From: Trichoplusia ni
Lineage: Eukaryota > Arthropoda > Insecta > Lepidoptera > Noctuidae
Direction: 5' to 3'
Length of the DNA stretch: 64,000 bases
Assembly (NCBI RefSeq): GCF_003590095.1
Contig: NC_039478.1
Span: forward strand, 12,028,001-12,092,000
The notes under the pieces are model-generated. The model searched no databases and had not been told where the DNA came from. It worked only from the letters and a program-made list of their open reading frames with translations. Numbering within the stretch: position 1 is the stretch's first letter; every line of letters starts with the position of its first letter. Both the position numbers and the translations under genes were made by a program. This document shows, in pieces, positions 25,685 through 36,010 of this stretch.

Positions 25685-25805
25685 AGTTGTGTCTCTCCCG
25701 CCAGGCGGCGCCATGGCGGCCCCTCCCCGCGCCCCGCCGCGACGCCGTACGCACGTGCGTGCTACTTGTCTCCGCCATTCACAACCCGGCGCAACCAAAA
25801 CAAAA
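25685..25805. promoter_or_regulatory. GC-rich island with a 12-bp perfect palindrome containing an E-box
   Basis: CCGCCAGGCGGCGCCATGGC and a run of C-rich words surround ACGCACGTGCGT (25749-25760), a perfect palindrome with CACGTG in the centre (Myc/Max or bHLH-PAS type). A 32-codon plus-strand frame begins at the ATG in GCGCCATGG but is Pro/Arg-rich and looks like composition only. It may be an alternative promoter or a 5' non-coding exon. Confidence 0.3.
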
Positions 25806-28789
25806 CTCTAACACCGCACCCTAAATCTCATTTTCCTCCATGCGTGTTATTTAACTGCAGAAGACGCTGCTCAGTCTATTAGTCACCGTATCACGTTACC
25901 ATTAAACACATTTTTGTGTTCCACCGCAACCACATTCCTCGATTCTAAAACCAATTGTGTTGCAGCATGCTTGAACTTTTGTCCTTTTTTGATTGACTCT
26001 TATCGGTGGCCGTATGATTTTTATTAATATTGTCATTTTAAATTAGTTGAACATACGACTCAGGAACAACGGAAATTGATTGGTTTTCTGACCGGAACTG
26101 TTTCTCATATATCCATTTATTTCGAGTGACATCTTCACATATTTGGGGAACAGATGAACTAAGACTTATCATCTGTCAGTTGACAGTTTTGAGTGTGATA
26201 TTGTTATATTATATGTTGTTCTCATATTTATTAGTTCGTCAGATAAGTGGTCGTTATAACTCGAATTACAACCATAGTTAAATCACGATACTGATACAAT
26301 TTACGATACTTAATGAACAAAAAAACAATAGACTCGGAACAAATTCTAATCAGAATACTGATAGCCCATAAAAACTCGAACAATATTAATAGTAGAGAGG
26401 ATGCAAACACAGAGTGTGTCAACACAATAAAACCCTCCAACGCATTAAAACAAAACCCCATTGAGTAAAAAATTAATGGTCCCACAGCGAGACCTCACAG
26501 AGACTTAATAAATTGTAAGCTGTACACTGAAATCATAAACAACGCTCCGTCATAGCAGTATTATGCACCCCAACCACATAACAGCCCCCCGATGTATTGG
26601 TTCCTGACGAATAACCCAATAAATACCCATAAGGTACAAGCGACACGTACAAAATATTCCAGGGACATAAAAGCATTATCCTGTTAAGTAATTTATTTCT
26701 TCTTCAGGTTGTAACTGAACGGTTATTTTATGGTACCTCTTAAACGTTCTATAATCCTAGCAGTTAAAGCATAAAGGAGGGTGTCGGTACCCATAACGCA
26801 ACACCATAAACGGTAAAGAATTGAACTAAAGACTTAGTCACCTGTTCCAAGCATACGCCATAAATCTTTACTTTTTAAAGGGACCAACGCAAAGTGCGGG
26901 GTTAGGGATTTTACGGAGCCCATTTTGTACTGATTTCATATTGTAAAAAAACTTTTATATCTACTCTTCTTTGGTTTCCAAGTCTTTGATGTATTGTATT
27001 TAAATTTAATTAGGAATTCATTACCTCTATTATAACAATATTTCTTTTGATATTTTTGGCGAATTGTGAAGGAAGCCATGGGATAATGGAATTTAATTTG
27101 CTCTCATTGATGTTCGGTCTATTTAGAGGCTGCTTTCAAACCTGACCTGTGTTAATCTTAGTATTGAGTCAGCGTCTTGTGAGTCACGGATTTCATCCCA
27201 GCCAGTCCCCGCATGTTCTACCGACTGCCCACTCTTGGAGAACCGGTCTAGATGAACTTAAACTGGATACCTTCTTTTATATACAGATTTCTATACTCAC
27301 GTTATTGTTCGCATTCCCGATCGTAACGGGACTTTTTGTTACTGCTTTAATATCATAGGCAGTATCATATTTGTACCGAGAATTGGGAAATATTTTTGAA
27401 ACTAGTAAAATTTTTATTCCATTTTTAGACTTTCATGCCATTTTCGCCCAAACCCAGCTTACACACACTCAATATCAATATATCTTTACAATATTTTTCT
27501 ACTTTGAAACTATTGGATAGATATTTACGTGTAATTATCTTTAATATTAAACCTGGACTTCCCAGGTTTAAAGTTACTTAATTTCCTTTACGTGGTTTAT
27601 TATTACGTTCGGAAATTGCTTAGATGGTACATGTTCCAAAGTGGTCTTACCCAGTATTCTAGTAGCACACTTTTCAAATAATGACGATATCGGTTGCTAG
27701 CGGACGTGAGTGCAGTAACATTACACAAATTAGGTTACTTAGATAGCCACTAGGTACTTATCTCTCAAGGCATGTTTAGCTTTACTACATGTAGGTACTT
27801 GCCGGTAAGTCAAGTCACTAGAATAGTATTGGTGCAGTGTTTTTGTTATTGATGATTGAAATATAGGTAATCGAAAAATTTACATTCGATAATAAAAAGT
27901 TTAAGGTCAAAAATTCGATAAAACTTTATGCTTCTGATAACGAAATTTGACGATAATACGATGTGGATGATATTTACTGGGTAATAGAAGCATACTTTTA
28001 AAATTAATAAGTACTTAATAATAAAATACCCTCACTCATGAAATTCAATATCGATAAAGTATCATTTTTCCGAGATGATCTCACTAACAACGACCGAAAT
28101 ATAACGGGAGGGAATCCCATAAAAACCTTATAACAGATGCCGGCGTTCCTACACCCAACGCATATTGACCGAAGATCGTATATTAAACCGCAAGCTGCGG
28201 TCAGTTTGACCCTTCTAATTTCGATTAGTGGATCATATTACCAGAGAGGTGTTGACACGCTCGCTACGAGTGTCCCTACATCAAACAGTTACTATAGCAT
28301 TCTAATTAACTCGACTCGTCAACCGTCTAAGACTTGTTTACACTATTACATCCTACTGATATCGCACATTGAAGAGCAACACTTGACCTGATACACTTCA
28401 AATGATCTCATTACAATTTGCATTATCATTTTCATGAACAAGCGATCGTAATAAAAGTGATGCGATTAAAACAATAGCCGGATATGCAACAGTGACAGGA
28501 TACGAGACGCATTCACGTCTCGACGTGACGTCATCTATTATCATTCAAGCTTCATAATAAATCGATCACATTCATAGAGCGGCATCAAAAGGAAAATAGA
28601 TAACGAAACGCATACAATAGGCCAGACAAAGTTCCGTCCGCTACGTTAAACATCGCGTGGATCGCTAATCCGAGCGTAACATTGCAAAACGCAGAACAAA
28701 CTGCTTCGCTTTGTGCTGCACTAATGAGAGCCACGTGGCCGTCCCCCGCAATGCAGACTGCACAATAAAACAATGCCGCTACAGTTGTG
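25806..28789. other. AT-rich presumed intron, nothing firmly recognised
   Basis: No domain is recognised in the frames at 26231, 27149 and 28137. A palindrome-rich patch lies at 28500-28535 (GAGACG, CGTCTC, GACGTGACGTC). Confidence 0.3.
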
Positions 28790-28897
28790 CATTCTGGCTT
28801 TATTCCTACAGGACTAACTGTCGCGTGACTGCGACTCGTTATGGGTGTACCGCAAGGCGCGCTCCTACACCCATTTCTGTTTATTCTATTTAGAATG
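28790..28897 (+). pseudogene. Fragment of a non-LTR retrotransposon reverse transcriptase
   Basis: Codons 28844-28891 read GVPQGALLHPFLFILF, which matches the RT motif G-V-P-Q-G-S-x-L-G-P-x-L-F of LINE-type reverse transcriptases. Just upstream, in a different frame, is SYRTNCRVTAT, the usual 'YLxxRxxxVxxx' segment that precedes it, so a frameshift separates the two. A TGA interrupts the downstream frame five codons before the motif and another follows soon after. No YADD catalytic box is seen downstream. This is a short dead remnant of a LINE of Jockey/CR1 type; the clade cannot be fixed from this length. Confidence 0.6.
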
Positions 28898-29605
28898 TGA
28901 GTGCCGGCGAACGTTACCGACGTTTTGGTGATATCACTGTTTGATGCTGTTTTGAAACCATGGTTGTGCACTTTTAACTTAGCAACAATAAAAAATAACC
29001 ATTTTTTAACATTGTTTTCACTTAAAACATTATTTACACTCGAAATTTTTAAGTCGCAATTCGAATCAGAATTTTCTATTTCTTATACTATTTTAGTCAC
29101 TTCATCCAAAAACACTCATTAAAAATGTCTAAGTACCCTACATTTTACGAAAAAAAACTCATAACACACATCAGATTTCTGATAGCACTTTGTTTACATA
29201 CATAGATTCAATCAAACACACCGACACTTGATACAGTTTACATCGGCGTCGAGCGAGTCTAACCTATACCGGAGCTTTCAACTTTGTATGTTTTGATAAA
29301 TTTAACTTTTGATACACTTTTCACACGTTTTAGACAGTTTTTCGACTTTCAATCTTTACTTGTATGTATTAGATTCTGGCGGAAGTCACTCGTGGCACTT
29401 TTGACACAAACACGACAACTTTTGAATGGAGTGTTTGTTCGCGCGTTGTCGTCAAACAAAACAACATAAACATTAGACAGTCGGCGCGTCGCGGTACTGA
29501 AGTTTGTGGGGTCCTGTCGTGATCGGCTTCGAGGGCTATTAAGTCTATTGTTGTACGAGTTCACTAACACCGACATGTTTCTGTGTCGATTGTCGGTGGA
29601 CTCAC
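28898..29605. other. AT-rich start of the presumed first intron
   Basis: T-rich on plus, that is A-rich in the gene sense, with no exon seen. The plus-strand frames at 28901 and 29284 are chance. Confidence 0.35.
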
Positions 29606-29702
29606 CTAATTGTGCGAAGACCTTGGGCCTGACGTTCTCCTGCCAGGCGGCGGCGGCGGCGGCGACCAGTGCCGCCAGCAGGACACAGCGCAGCACGAGC
29701 AT
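29606..29702 (-). CDS. Sema1a: First coding exon of a transmembrane semaphorin (Sema-1A-like), partial
   Basis: The exon encodes 32 complete codons plus one base. Residues 1-19 form a signal peptide: MLVLRC, a Leu/Val core and a run of six alanines encoded by a GCC/GCG tract. The mature N-terminus reads WQENVRPKVFAQL and a split Gly codon. Insect Sema-1A proteins begin their sema domain with a similar stretch (D/N-V-x-P-K-x-Y-V-Q-F-G), an axon-guidance ligand or receptor at the neuronal surface. The reading frame meets an ATTAG/GTGAGT donor at 29606/29605, giving a phase-1 intron, exactly where the similarity stops. I chose the ATG at 29702-29700; the frame runs four codons further upstream only to a GTG, and the ATG is followed directly by the hydrophobic core. 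Codons beyond the donor, open to 29349, are intron read-through. No later exon is recognised in the window. Identity rests on about 13 mature residues, so another secreted protein is possible; the signal peptide and donor are clear. Confidence 0.62.
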
Positions 29703-29960
29703 GGCACTAGTCACAAGTCGACATCACTTGCAAAGCACTCGCGGCGCGGCGGGTCGCGTGACAGGCGGGCGGGGCGCGCGGCGGCCGGCGGCGGACTGGC
29801 GGTCCGCGGCGCCGGGGGGCGCGCCTGCGCGGCCGGCGCCCCGCGGTCTCGCATGCGTGGGGCTGCGGAGTGCGGACCTCGCACGTGACGCAGCCCTCCT
29901 CGCCCCCAGCGCACCCTCGACGGCTATCGCCGACCCTGCGACGTCATAATCGCGTTAAAA
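29703..29960 (-). promoter_or_regulatory. GC-rich island: probable 5' UTR and core promoter of the semaphorin gene
   Basis: This is by far the most GC- and CpG-rich stretch of the window, directly upstream of the start codon at 29702. It contains many overlapping CG-rich words, an NRF-1-like core (GCATGCG near 29852), a CACGTG-type box (GCACGTGAC near 29880) and a CRE-like TGACGTC half on the minus strand at about 29940. I see no convincing TATA box, as expected for a dispersed CpG-type promoter. The exact start site cannot be placed. Open frames here (for example 29506-29949 on plus) result from low stop-codon frequency in GC-rich DNA and are not called. Confidence 0.5.
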
Positions 29961-32900
29961 AAGCGCCTGCATATCCTAATGAACGCCGACACTAAACCTG
30001 CAATTAAACCCGACAGGGCGCCGCCAGAGGCCCTGAGCTTTTGTTTATAAGCGTTTTTAGTAGTATTAAAAATTCGTTAAGGGTATGTCGAGGGCGTGAC
30101 AGTTCAGCGAATCGTAAGGTCGCAATTACAACTTTGATGGTTAACAACGGGGACGTAGGGTCGAATGCGTTGCGAAAGCTCCTATTACTTCCCCTTCCGG
30201 GAAAAAATCTCAACTCGTGTTTTTCGCACTAATTGAGGTACGTAAGAACATTTCTAATGATAGAGCCGACTACCTGTACTTAAATTCATTATTGTCTCGT
30301 TAAACTCTCCGCTGGCTCTTACTTTCATCAAAAAAGCTCTCGCAAAAGCTCACCAACGTCAATTCTGTGTCCCTTCTCAAAGTTAACAAAACTTTCTCGG
30401 AGCTATAAAATTATGTATTTAATTACACGCATCGTAAAATTAATGAATTGTTACTAAACTGAGTAAAATAACAAGTAAAACAAACTCTACAAAAAGTTAC
30501 ACAAGGTCCTAATATCCGTATCACATGAGCGCGGTGCAACTTTATCGAAATAAAAACTTTTGTACAACAGTAGGGCTCCCCGGCGCATTCATTATTATTA
30601 ATTGGACAAAGTTGTTCCCCAGTAATTTTATTCGTCCAGTTTAGAACTCTGTCGAAGTATTACAAGTGCGATGTTAGTGTACCAGCGTCGAGCATTGTGC
30701 AGGGCCCGTGAGAAAATCAATAAAATAAACATTGATTGTGACCGACTCCTGCGCCGGGTCTGACTTTATTTATTGGAATATAGGAGGTTTTATTGCTATG
30801 GACGTGCTTAGTTTAGTAATATTTATAGTACTTGACATAAACGGAATGGATGAGGGAAATATGTAAATGAGAACTAGTCAACAAATCTTATTTGTTTGCT
30901 TATGGTCGTAACGTAGTGCTGTCGCGCCACACGCCAGCTTTCTTCCAATCAGCAATCTGTACTACACAGTACACATATACTACTAATACAGTGTAGAACA
31001 ATCTAATTAGAATTAAGAGGCAAATTCTCATTTCTCCAGAACCGCAGCGCACCCATAGAAATTTAATAAAATTGTTAAGACACTAACTTCCTAACTCCAA
31101 CCTTAAAACTGCATTAAAGTAAGACTTTTAAAATAAGAAAAGTTAGCAATTCCCAAGTTCTAGACTATTCGATACAGCTTGGACCAGATAGACACACGTT
31201 CGACCATCGTTTCTGTATAATAATCCAATTAGTAGGGAATTTAAAGCTTCCTCAAAGTCTTTGGGATCCGGTAATGTTATAAGGGAAGATTTTAGCACCG
31301 CTTACGGAATCTCCAGCGGCTGTTCAACTGCCTCACCAATTGAAGCCAGCCATTGATTGTTGTGGGAGTTTGATCAATAGCGAAAATCGGTGTAGAGCTG
31401 AAACCGCCCGAATCGTTCTTTATACAAAACAAAAGCTTTGCGCAAATCTAACTATCCGTTTGTTTCATTCGGAAAGTTTCGAGTTTATTTTTCTGTTTGA
31501 CAATAACGAGTAGGGTTTGATTGGTGTTTGTATCATAGTGCTGTTAAACCTTTAGACTCTACACCGTGTGTGGTCTTTAGCCTCTGTATAGAGCAGGGTA
31601 TAACTACTAAATACCAGTATTAGTGACCGCTTAGCATTCAGTATCCTGTTATTGCTACCAGTGTTACTGCGTATCCGATATCTAGTTATAAGCTTAGCAA
31701 GATAAAGTCAAGCATTAAGGCTGATTTTTCAACATTTTTTGCAATAAAAACTGCATTGTTTTGAGACAAAAAACGATCGAAATTTAAAAAAATATAGAGT
31801 CAAATATTTTATTCCTTTATCTGGTAAAGGTAATACCAAAAACATTATCTCAATTCTTTCATACAAACAAACGACCAATAATCAATATTTCAAAAGCTTA
31901 AAGAACAATGAAATAATTCGAATTCTACATTCGTTCAGACAGTGGAAATCAAAAAGGAATCAGTGAACTAACGAATCCCGTAGCAATCGCTTTCAACTTT
32001 GCCGTAGTGTAGACAAAGAATGTACGGACGAACAATGTCTTTATATTAATTAAGGAAATAAATTATAAATAACGAGACCTGGTCCCTTATAGACGTCCCG
32101 TCTGTTATAGACAAATACATATCTATTAACAACGCACCATGTATAAATGACGCGGCGGTTTTTTGCTGTCAGCAAGTTAAAGTCATAATACGGTCAGCAT
32201 TTTTATATGTTTGTTTTAGTAATTGATGTAGTGGTATCGATTTGAATTGTAGAGTCTTGTGGGATCTTTTTTTTTTGTAATACACTATGAGAAAAAGGTG
32301 TGTTTAGGATTAAGTGTTGGATTGGCACGAGCTGTTCAAAAAAGCAAGTCATTTATAATTTAAGTATTTAAGGTTATATTTAGCTTAATTATAATTTAAT
32401 TATTATTAACCTGAAAGCCTAACTTTCAGGTTGACGTTTCTTTTACGTTAGGTGTGAATGCTCATTTGGGCAACTGCACAAGCCGTCTATATTAAAGTAA
32501 AACTAGATTCGTATCGTATTGAAAACACTGTCTCACGCTCCCCAACTGAAAATATGCTTGGTTTGAACGTCCTCTCTGACACATCTAGTTAATGACCGCT
32601 ACAGAAAACCGCATGATTTACGAATCGAGATAAACATCGTCACGTTTCCACAATCGAGTGCGTACTTTGGCCACTGTCGCGTTGTCTCCCTCGACAATCG
32701 CAGAAGATTTGCCGGACCCAAATCTTAGGGGCACTCCCCCATCCATGCCGACAATTTCTGAACTTGCACATAATTCATTTTTTTATTGATGCCAAAGCAA
32801 TTAACTTATGGCGTCTTTTCATCAAAGAGATGGCGACATCATTTTAATTAAGAATTTGATAGGTCCGTTTATGTATTATTTTCTTAATTACATCAGACAT

Positions 32901-35620
32901 TGAATGGTCTGTTAAATACATCGGTTTCATTCGGCCGGAGTCGAAGTGGACCGGTTCGTAATGGCTTCTATAGACTTTCAATGAACATTTATTTGCAGTT
33001 GAAGGAACTTTAAATGACGTAGAAATAATAATTGTGATTTGTTTTCGATTATAAAGTCTGATACAATATTTGCAATTTCAAAAGTTGGATTTTATAATAG
33101 GAGAATTAGAAACCCTGTTCTAAGTTCAAATGATTCCATACAGAAGATCTTGAGACAAATTAGGAGAGAACTTTATCCAACAGGGGTCTAACTAAAACTA
33201 AAATTGTGTTTTTTTATTGCACTTTAAAGTATTTTATCGTCAACAAATAAGATATACACACAAAATTAAACGTCCTCTGTCATGTCACAAAAAACATTTC
33301 TAAACTATTTTATTTTACCCAAAAACAATGGAAAGCTCTTAAAAGCTACGAAACGCGGTAGTGTCTCACCCACATTGACCACTGTGACCCAATTCCCTCA
33401 ATTGACTCTCGCAACTCGCTCGGAACGATAAACAGCTGATACACTTTGTGTTTTCATTCCATTGTCATATCAAAGCGGATATATACTACTTATGTACAAA
33501 CAAAAATAATAAATAAATAACTTTCCCAAATGTTCGTGTCGGTAGAGCGAAGCTTGAGAAAATACCCTTCTGACAGTCAAAGACCTTGGTATCCTGGCTA
33601 AGAGTTACGTTGGGAAGAGCGGGATTACATTACATTGACTTCAATTATTTAAATAGAGCTTAAAAATTGGCAAAACTATTTGCATTTATGTTTAAAAAAG
33701 AAAGAAGGTGCTTGCGGTGGTAATTGATTATACAAGATGTGTATATAAGTTCAGCTTTGTGAATTACAAAATCTATTAAAAATGTAGAGCAGCCTTTCTT
33801 TCAAATTTAAACCAAAAGTGAAACATTTTAAAATACATAAAAAAAGCCAACTGTAAGCTGCAAAATATAAATTTTCACATAACATTTTAAAATTGATAAC
33901 TTTAAAACTGGGAGTAGGAAACGAAATAAATTGTAAGACACTGGAGCTATCTAATGAACCATGAAACATTGATATCTAATCTCACCATATACAGAAATCG
34001 GTAGCCGGACTTACAATTATTTCTAAGCTACCTCCAAATATGTCCACCGACTCAAGTCACCTTTCCCTAGTCATACTAGTCCGTAACAAACGTGCCTATC
34101 CTTGTACGCCTATCTCTCACCAAGATTAATGCTCAAGATACAATTTTATCATTCATAACAAGATAGTGTAGTTAGAAATAACGAACTACGCCTACAAAGT
34201 CACACTATTGACTAACCGGCCCTAAGCCTAAGAAAAGATTTCTAAAATTTCTCAAGAGCTTGAAAAAATGTTTGTTTTAAGCTCCTGAATAAATCCCGGT
34301 GTAGTGTCACAAAAATCCTATTCAACGAGAATAATACAAAGAGTTAGTGCGACAGGACAAAGAGCCGGCCGTTTATGTACCATCGTGTGACGGTGCTACT
34401 CTTGATTTGTGGCAAAGCAAACGTCTAGAGCCCATTTTTTGCACAAAAATACTGGAATCCTTGACATATTTTCGCTGGCTTACAGATGAATTGTTGATGA
34501 ATATCTATACAGCGAACAGTCTCTCACGCCAAGAATTTAACAGAACCACCAATTCTGATTTGAGATTGGAGTCCCTTTGTTCATTTAGGGTCAAAGAAAA
34601 CATTTTCTGATTTTCTCGAAGGTCTTACGGTCAACTGTTTGTTGTGAGGCGAGGCTGATCGATAAACCCATTGAAGTTGCTGCTGATAAGTTTAAAAGGG
34701 TCATTTCTACGCACCGAAGCAATGAGGATCGCCAGTCTCGTCCATCCATCATTTGTGTGTAAACGAAAGGGAAGCTGAAACGTATGCCTTATTGTAAGAA
34801 CGGTCCCACTTTAGTTTCTGACGCAAATAGTTCACTCGTAATCCGATTGATCTTGTTTTTTCTCGGCAATCCGTAAAAGTGCTCACTCTTTTTTTTTGTT
34901 AAAGTGTACCTTGACATTCTAACACAAGACAGTTCGAAAAACATAATAACTCAGACCAACATCTATGTACTGTTTATGATACATCATGTATAACCTTTTC
35001 AGCAAAGTATATTTTGAAATGTTTTACAGTGAAACGGTTAAAATAACAATTAAATTAGATGTCACCTCATGTACAAATCTATCTCAAAAAACAACACACT
35101 CTCGAAACTCGTTGTGTAACCTATAAAATACTTGTAACTTAAATAAATGATCTCACCCGAAGTCGGGGCGTATTACTAGTGAACATACATAAATAATGAG
35201 TGTATGAAATGAAAAATCACTACACAGACAGATTTAAATTGTCAGTCTGTGGGTACAATTGAATTTTCTGTTTGACTGTTACAAAAAGCGTATTATAAAC
35301 TTCGTAGTACCAAGTTTCGCGACTCGCAAAATTAAATAAAAACTCCTTCGAATGTAAAGATATATTATAATGTAGAGTCGAGTCTTGTGTAATATTTGAC
35401 ATTACAAAGTCACAGAAGTAAAGTATTACATACGAATGATTTCTGTTGAAACCTATTTTATAGAAATGTTCAATGCTAGAATTTCCCAGAAAATAAGGTG
35501 GTTGAAAAGGAGTTTTATCAAGACGAAGACGTATGATAAGATATTTGAGTTATTATGTTCTCGCAAGTCCACAATGTTAGAAGTTCCAAGTTTTAGTTTT
35601 ATTGCGTATAAGCAAGTGTA
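29961..35620. other. 5' flank of the semaphorin gene, no exon recognised
   Basis: Mixed patches occur near 30680-30765 (GTGCAGGGCCCGTGAG and a TGATTGTGA site), 31300-31410, 32560-32850 (listed), 33355-33450 and 34620-34790. The plus-strand frame at 34347-34610 (87 codons, opening from GTG) has a fairly balanced composition but no family and no decisive splice sites. Confidence 0.3.
32560..32850. promoter_or_regulatory. Candidate distal regulatory element upstream of the semaphorin promoter
   Basis: About 2.9 kb upstream of the GC promoter island is a mixed-composition block (CACGTTTCCACAATCGAG, TGGCCACTGTCGCGTTGTC, AGGGGCACTCCCCCATCC), followed by AATTAACTTATGGCG and a Hox-like TTTTATTGATG. 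No frame is open through it. This is inference from composition and position. Confidence 0.2.
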
Positions 35621-35636
35621 TAATGAGTAATTAATT

Positions 35637-35994
35637 CGAAAGAGGAGGAGCTCGTGGCTAAGCTATAACCGCATAAGTGATTCGATCACAGGATAAGCTA
35701 TGCTTGACGCGGTTGGTCCGTGGATGGGCGACCGTCTTTGTCATAACGAGTTCCTCCGTGTTTCGGAAGGCACGTTAAATTGTGGGTCCCAGCTGTTATT
35801 CCTACATCTTTGACAGTCGTTACAGATAGTCAGAAGCTGAAAAAGTCTGACAGCCAGTCTAACCAAGGGGTATCGTGTTGCCCAGGTAACTGGGTTGAGG
35901 AGGTCAGATAGGATACACTGGTACTTAGCTGAAACCGGTTGGACTGGTAGCCGACCCCAACATAGTTGGGAAAAGGCTAGGCAGATGATGATGA
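35637..35994 (+). mobile_element. 5S rRNA-derived SINE, full length, with 16-bp perfect target duplication
   Basis: This 358-bp copy is flanked by TAATGAGTAATTAATT at 35621-35636 and 35995-36010, a perfect 16-bp duplication, so the insertion is fairly young. Compared with insect 5S rRNA, positions about 35683-35742 share CGATCAC, (G)TTAAGC-like GATAAGC, ACGCGGTTGGTC and GTGGATGGGCGACCG, i.e. the box A, intermediate element and box C promoter region. The body carries GCCCAGGTAACTGGG and the 3' end carries CCCAACATAGTTGGG and (GAT)n. It has lost about 20 bp (GCAGTCGCTCCTTGTAAAA-like) near 35908 relative to the copy at 58446. Confidence 0.85.
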
Positions 35995-36010
35995 TAATGA
36001 GTAATTAATT

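Larger units (their letters stand above)
1..29605 (-). other. Presumed long first intron of the semaphorin gene
   Basis: The intron begins with GTGAGT on the minus strand at 29605. I searched for a following exon carrying the conserved start of the sema domain (F-x-GN-x-S/T, then VGARNxxYN) and found none in the long frames on the minus strand. Very long first introns are usual for insect semaphorins. The stretch holds repeats, GC islands and two unexplained exon-like segments, which are listed separately. Confidence 0.4.

Noticed and set aside
29349..29605. Minus-strand frame continuing past the semaphorin exon
   Set aside because: It lies after a consensus GTGAGT donor, and the translation loses any semaphorin likeness, so it is intron read-through. 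The frame's upstream start is also a GTG, not an ATG.
29506..29949. 147-codon plus-strand frame and other frames across the GC-rich island
   Set aside because: GC-rich DNA has few stops. The frames are Ala/Arg/Gly/Pro-rich and antisense to the semaphorin exon and its promoter region.
34347..34610. 87-codon plus-strand frame
   Set aside because: It opens from GTG. Composition is passable, but there are no decisive splice sites and no family.
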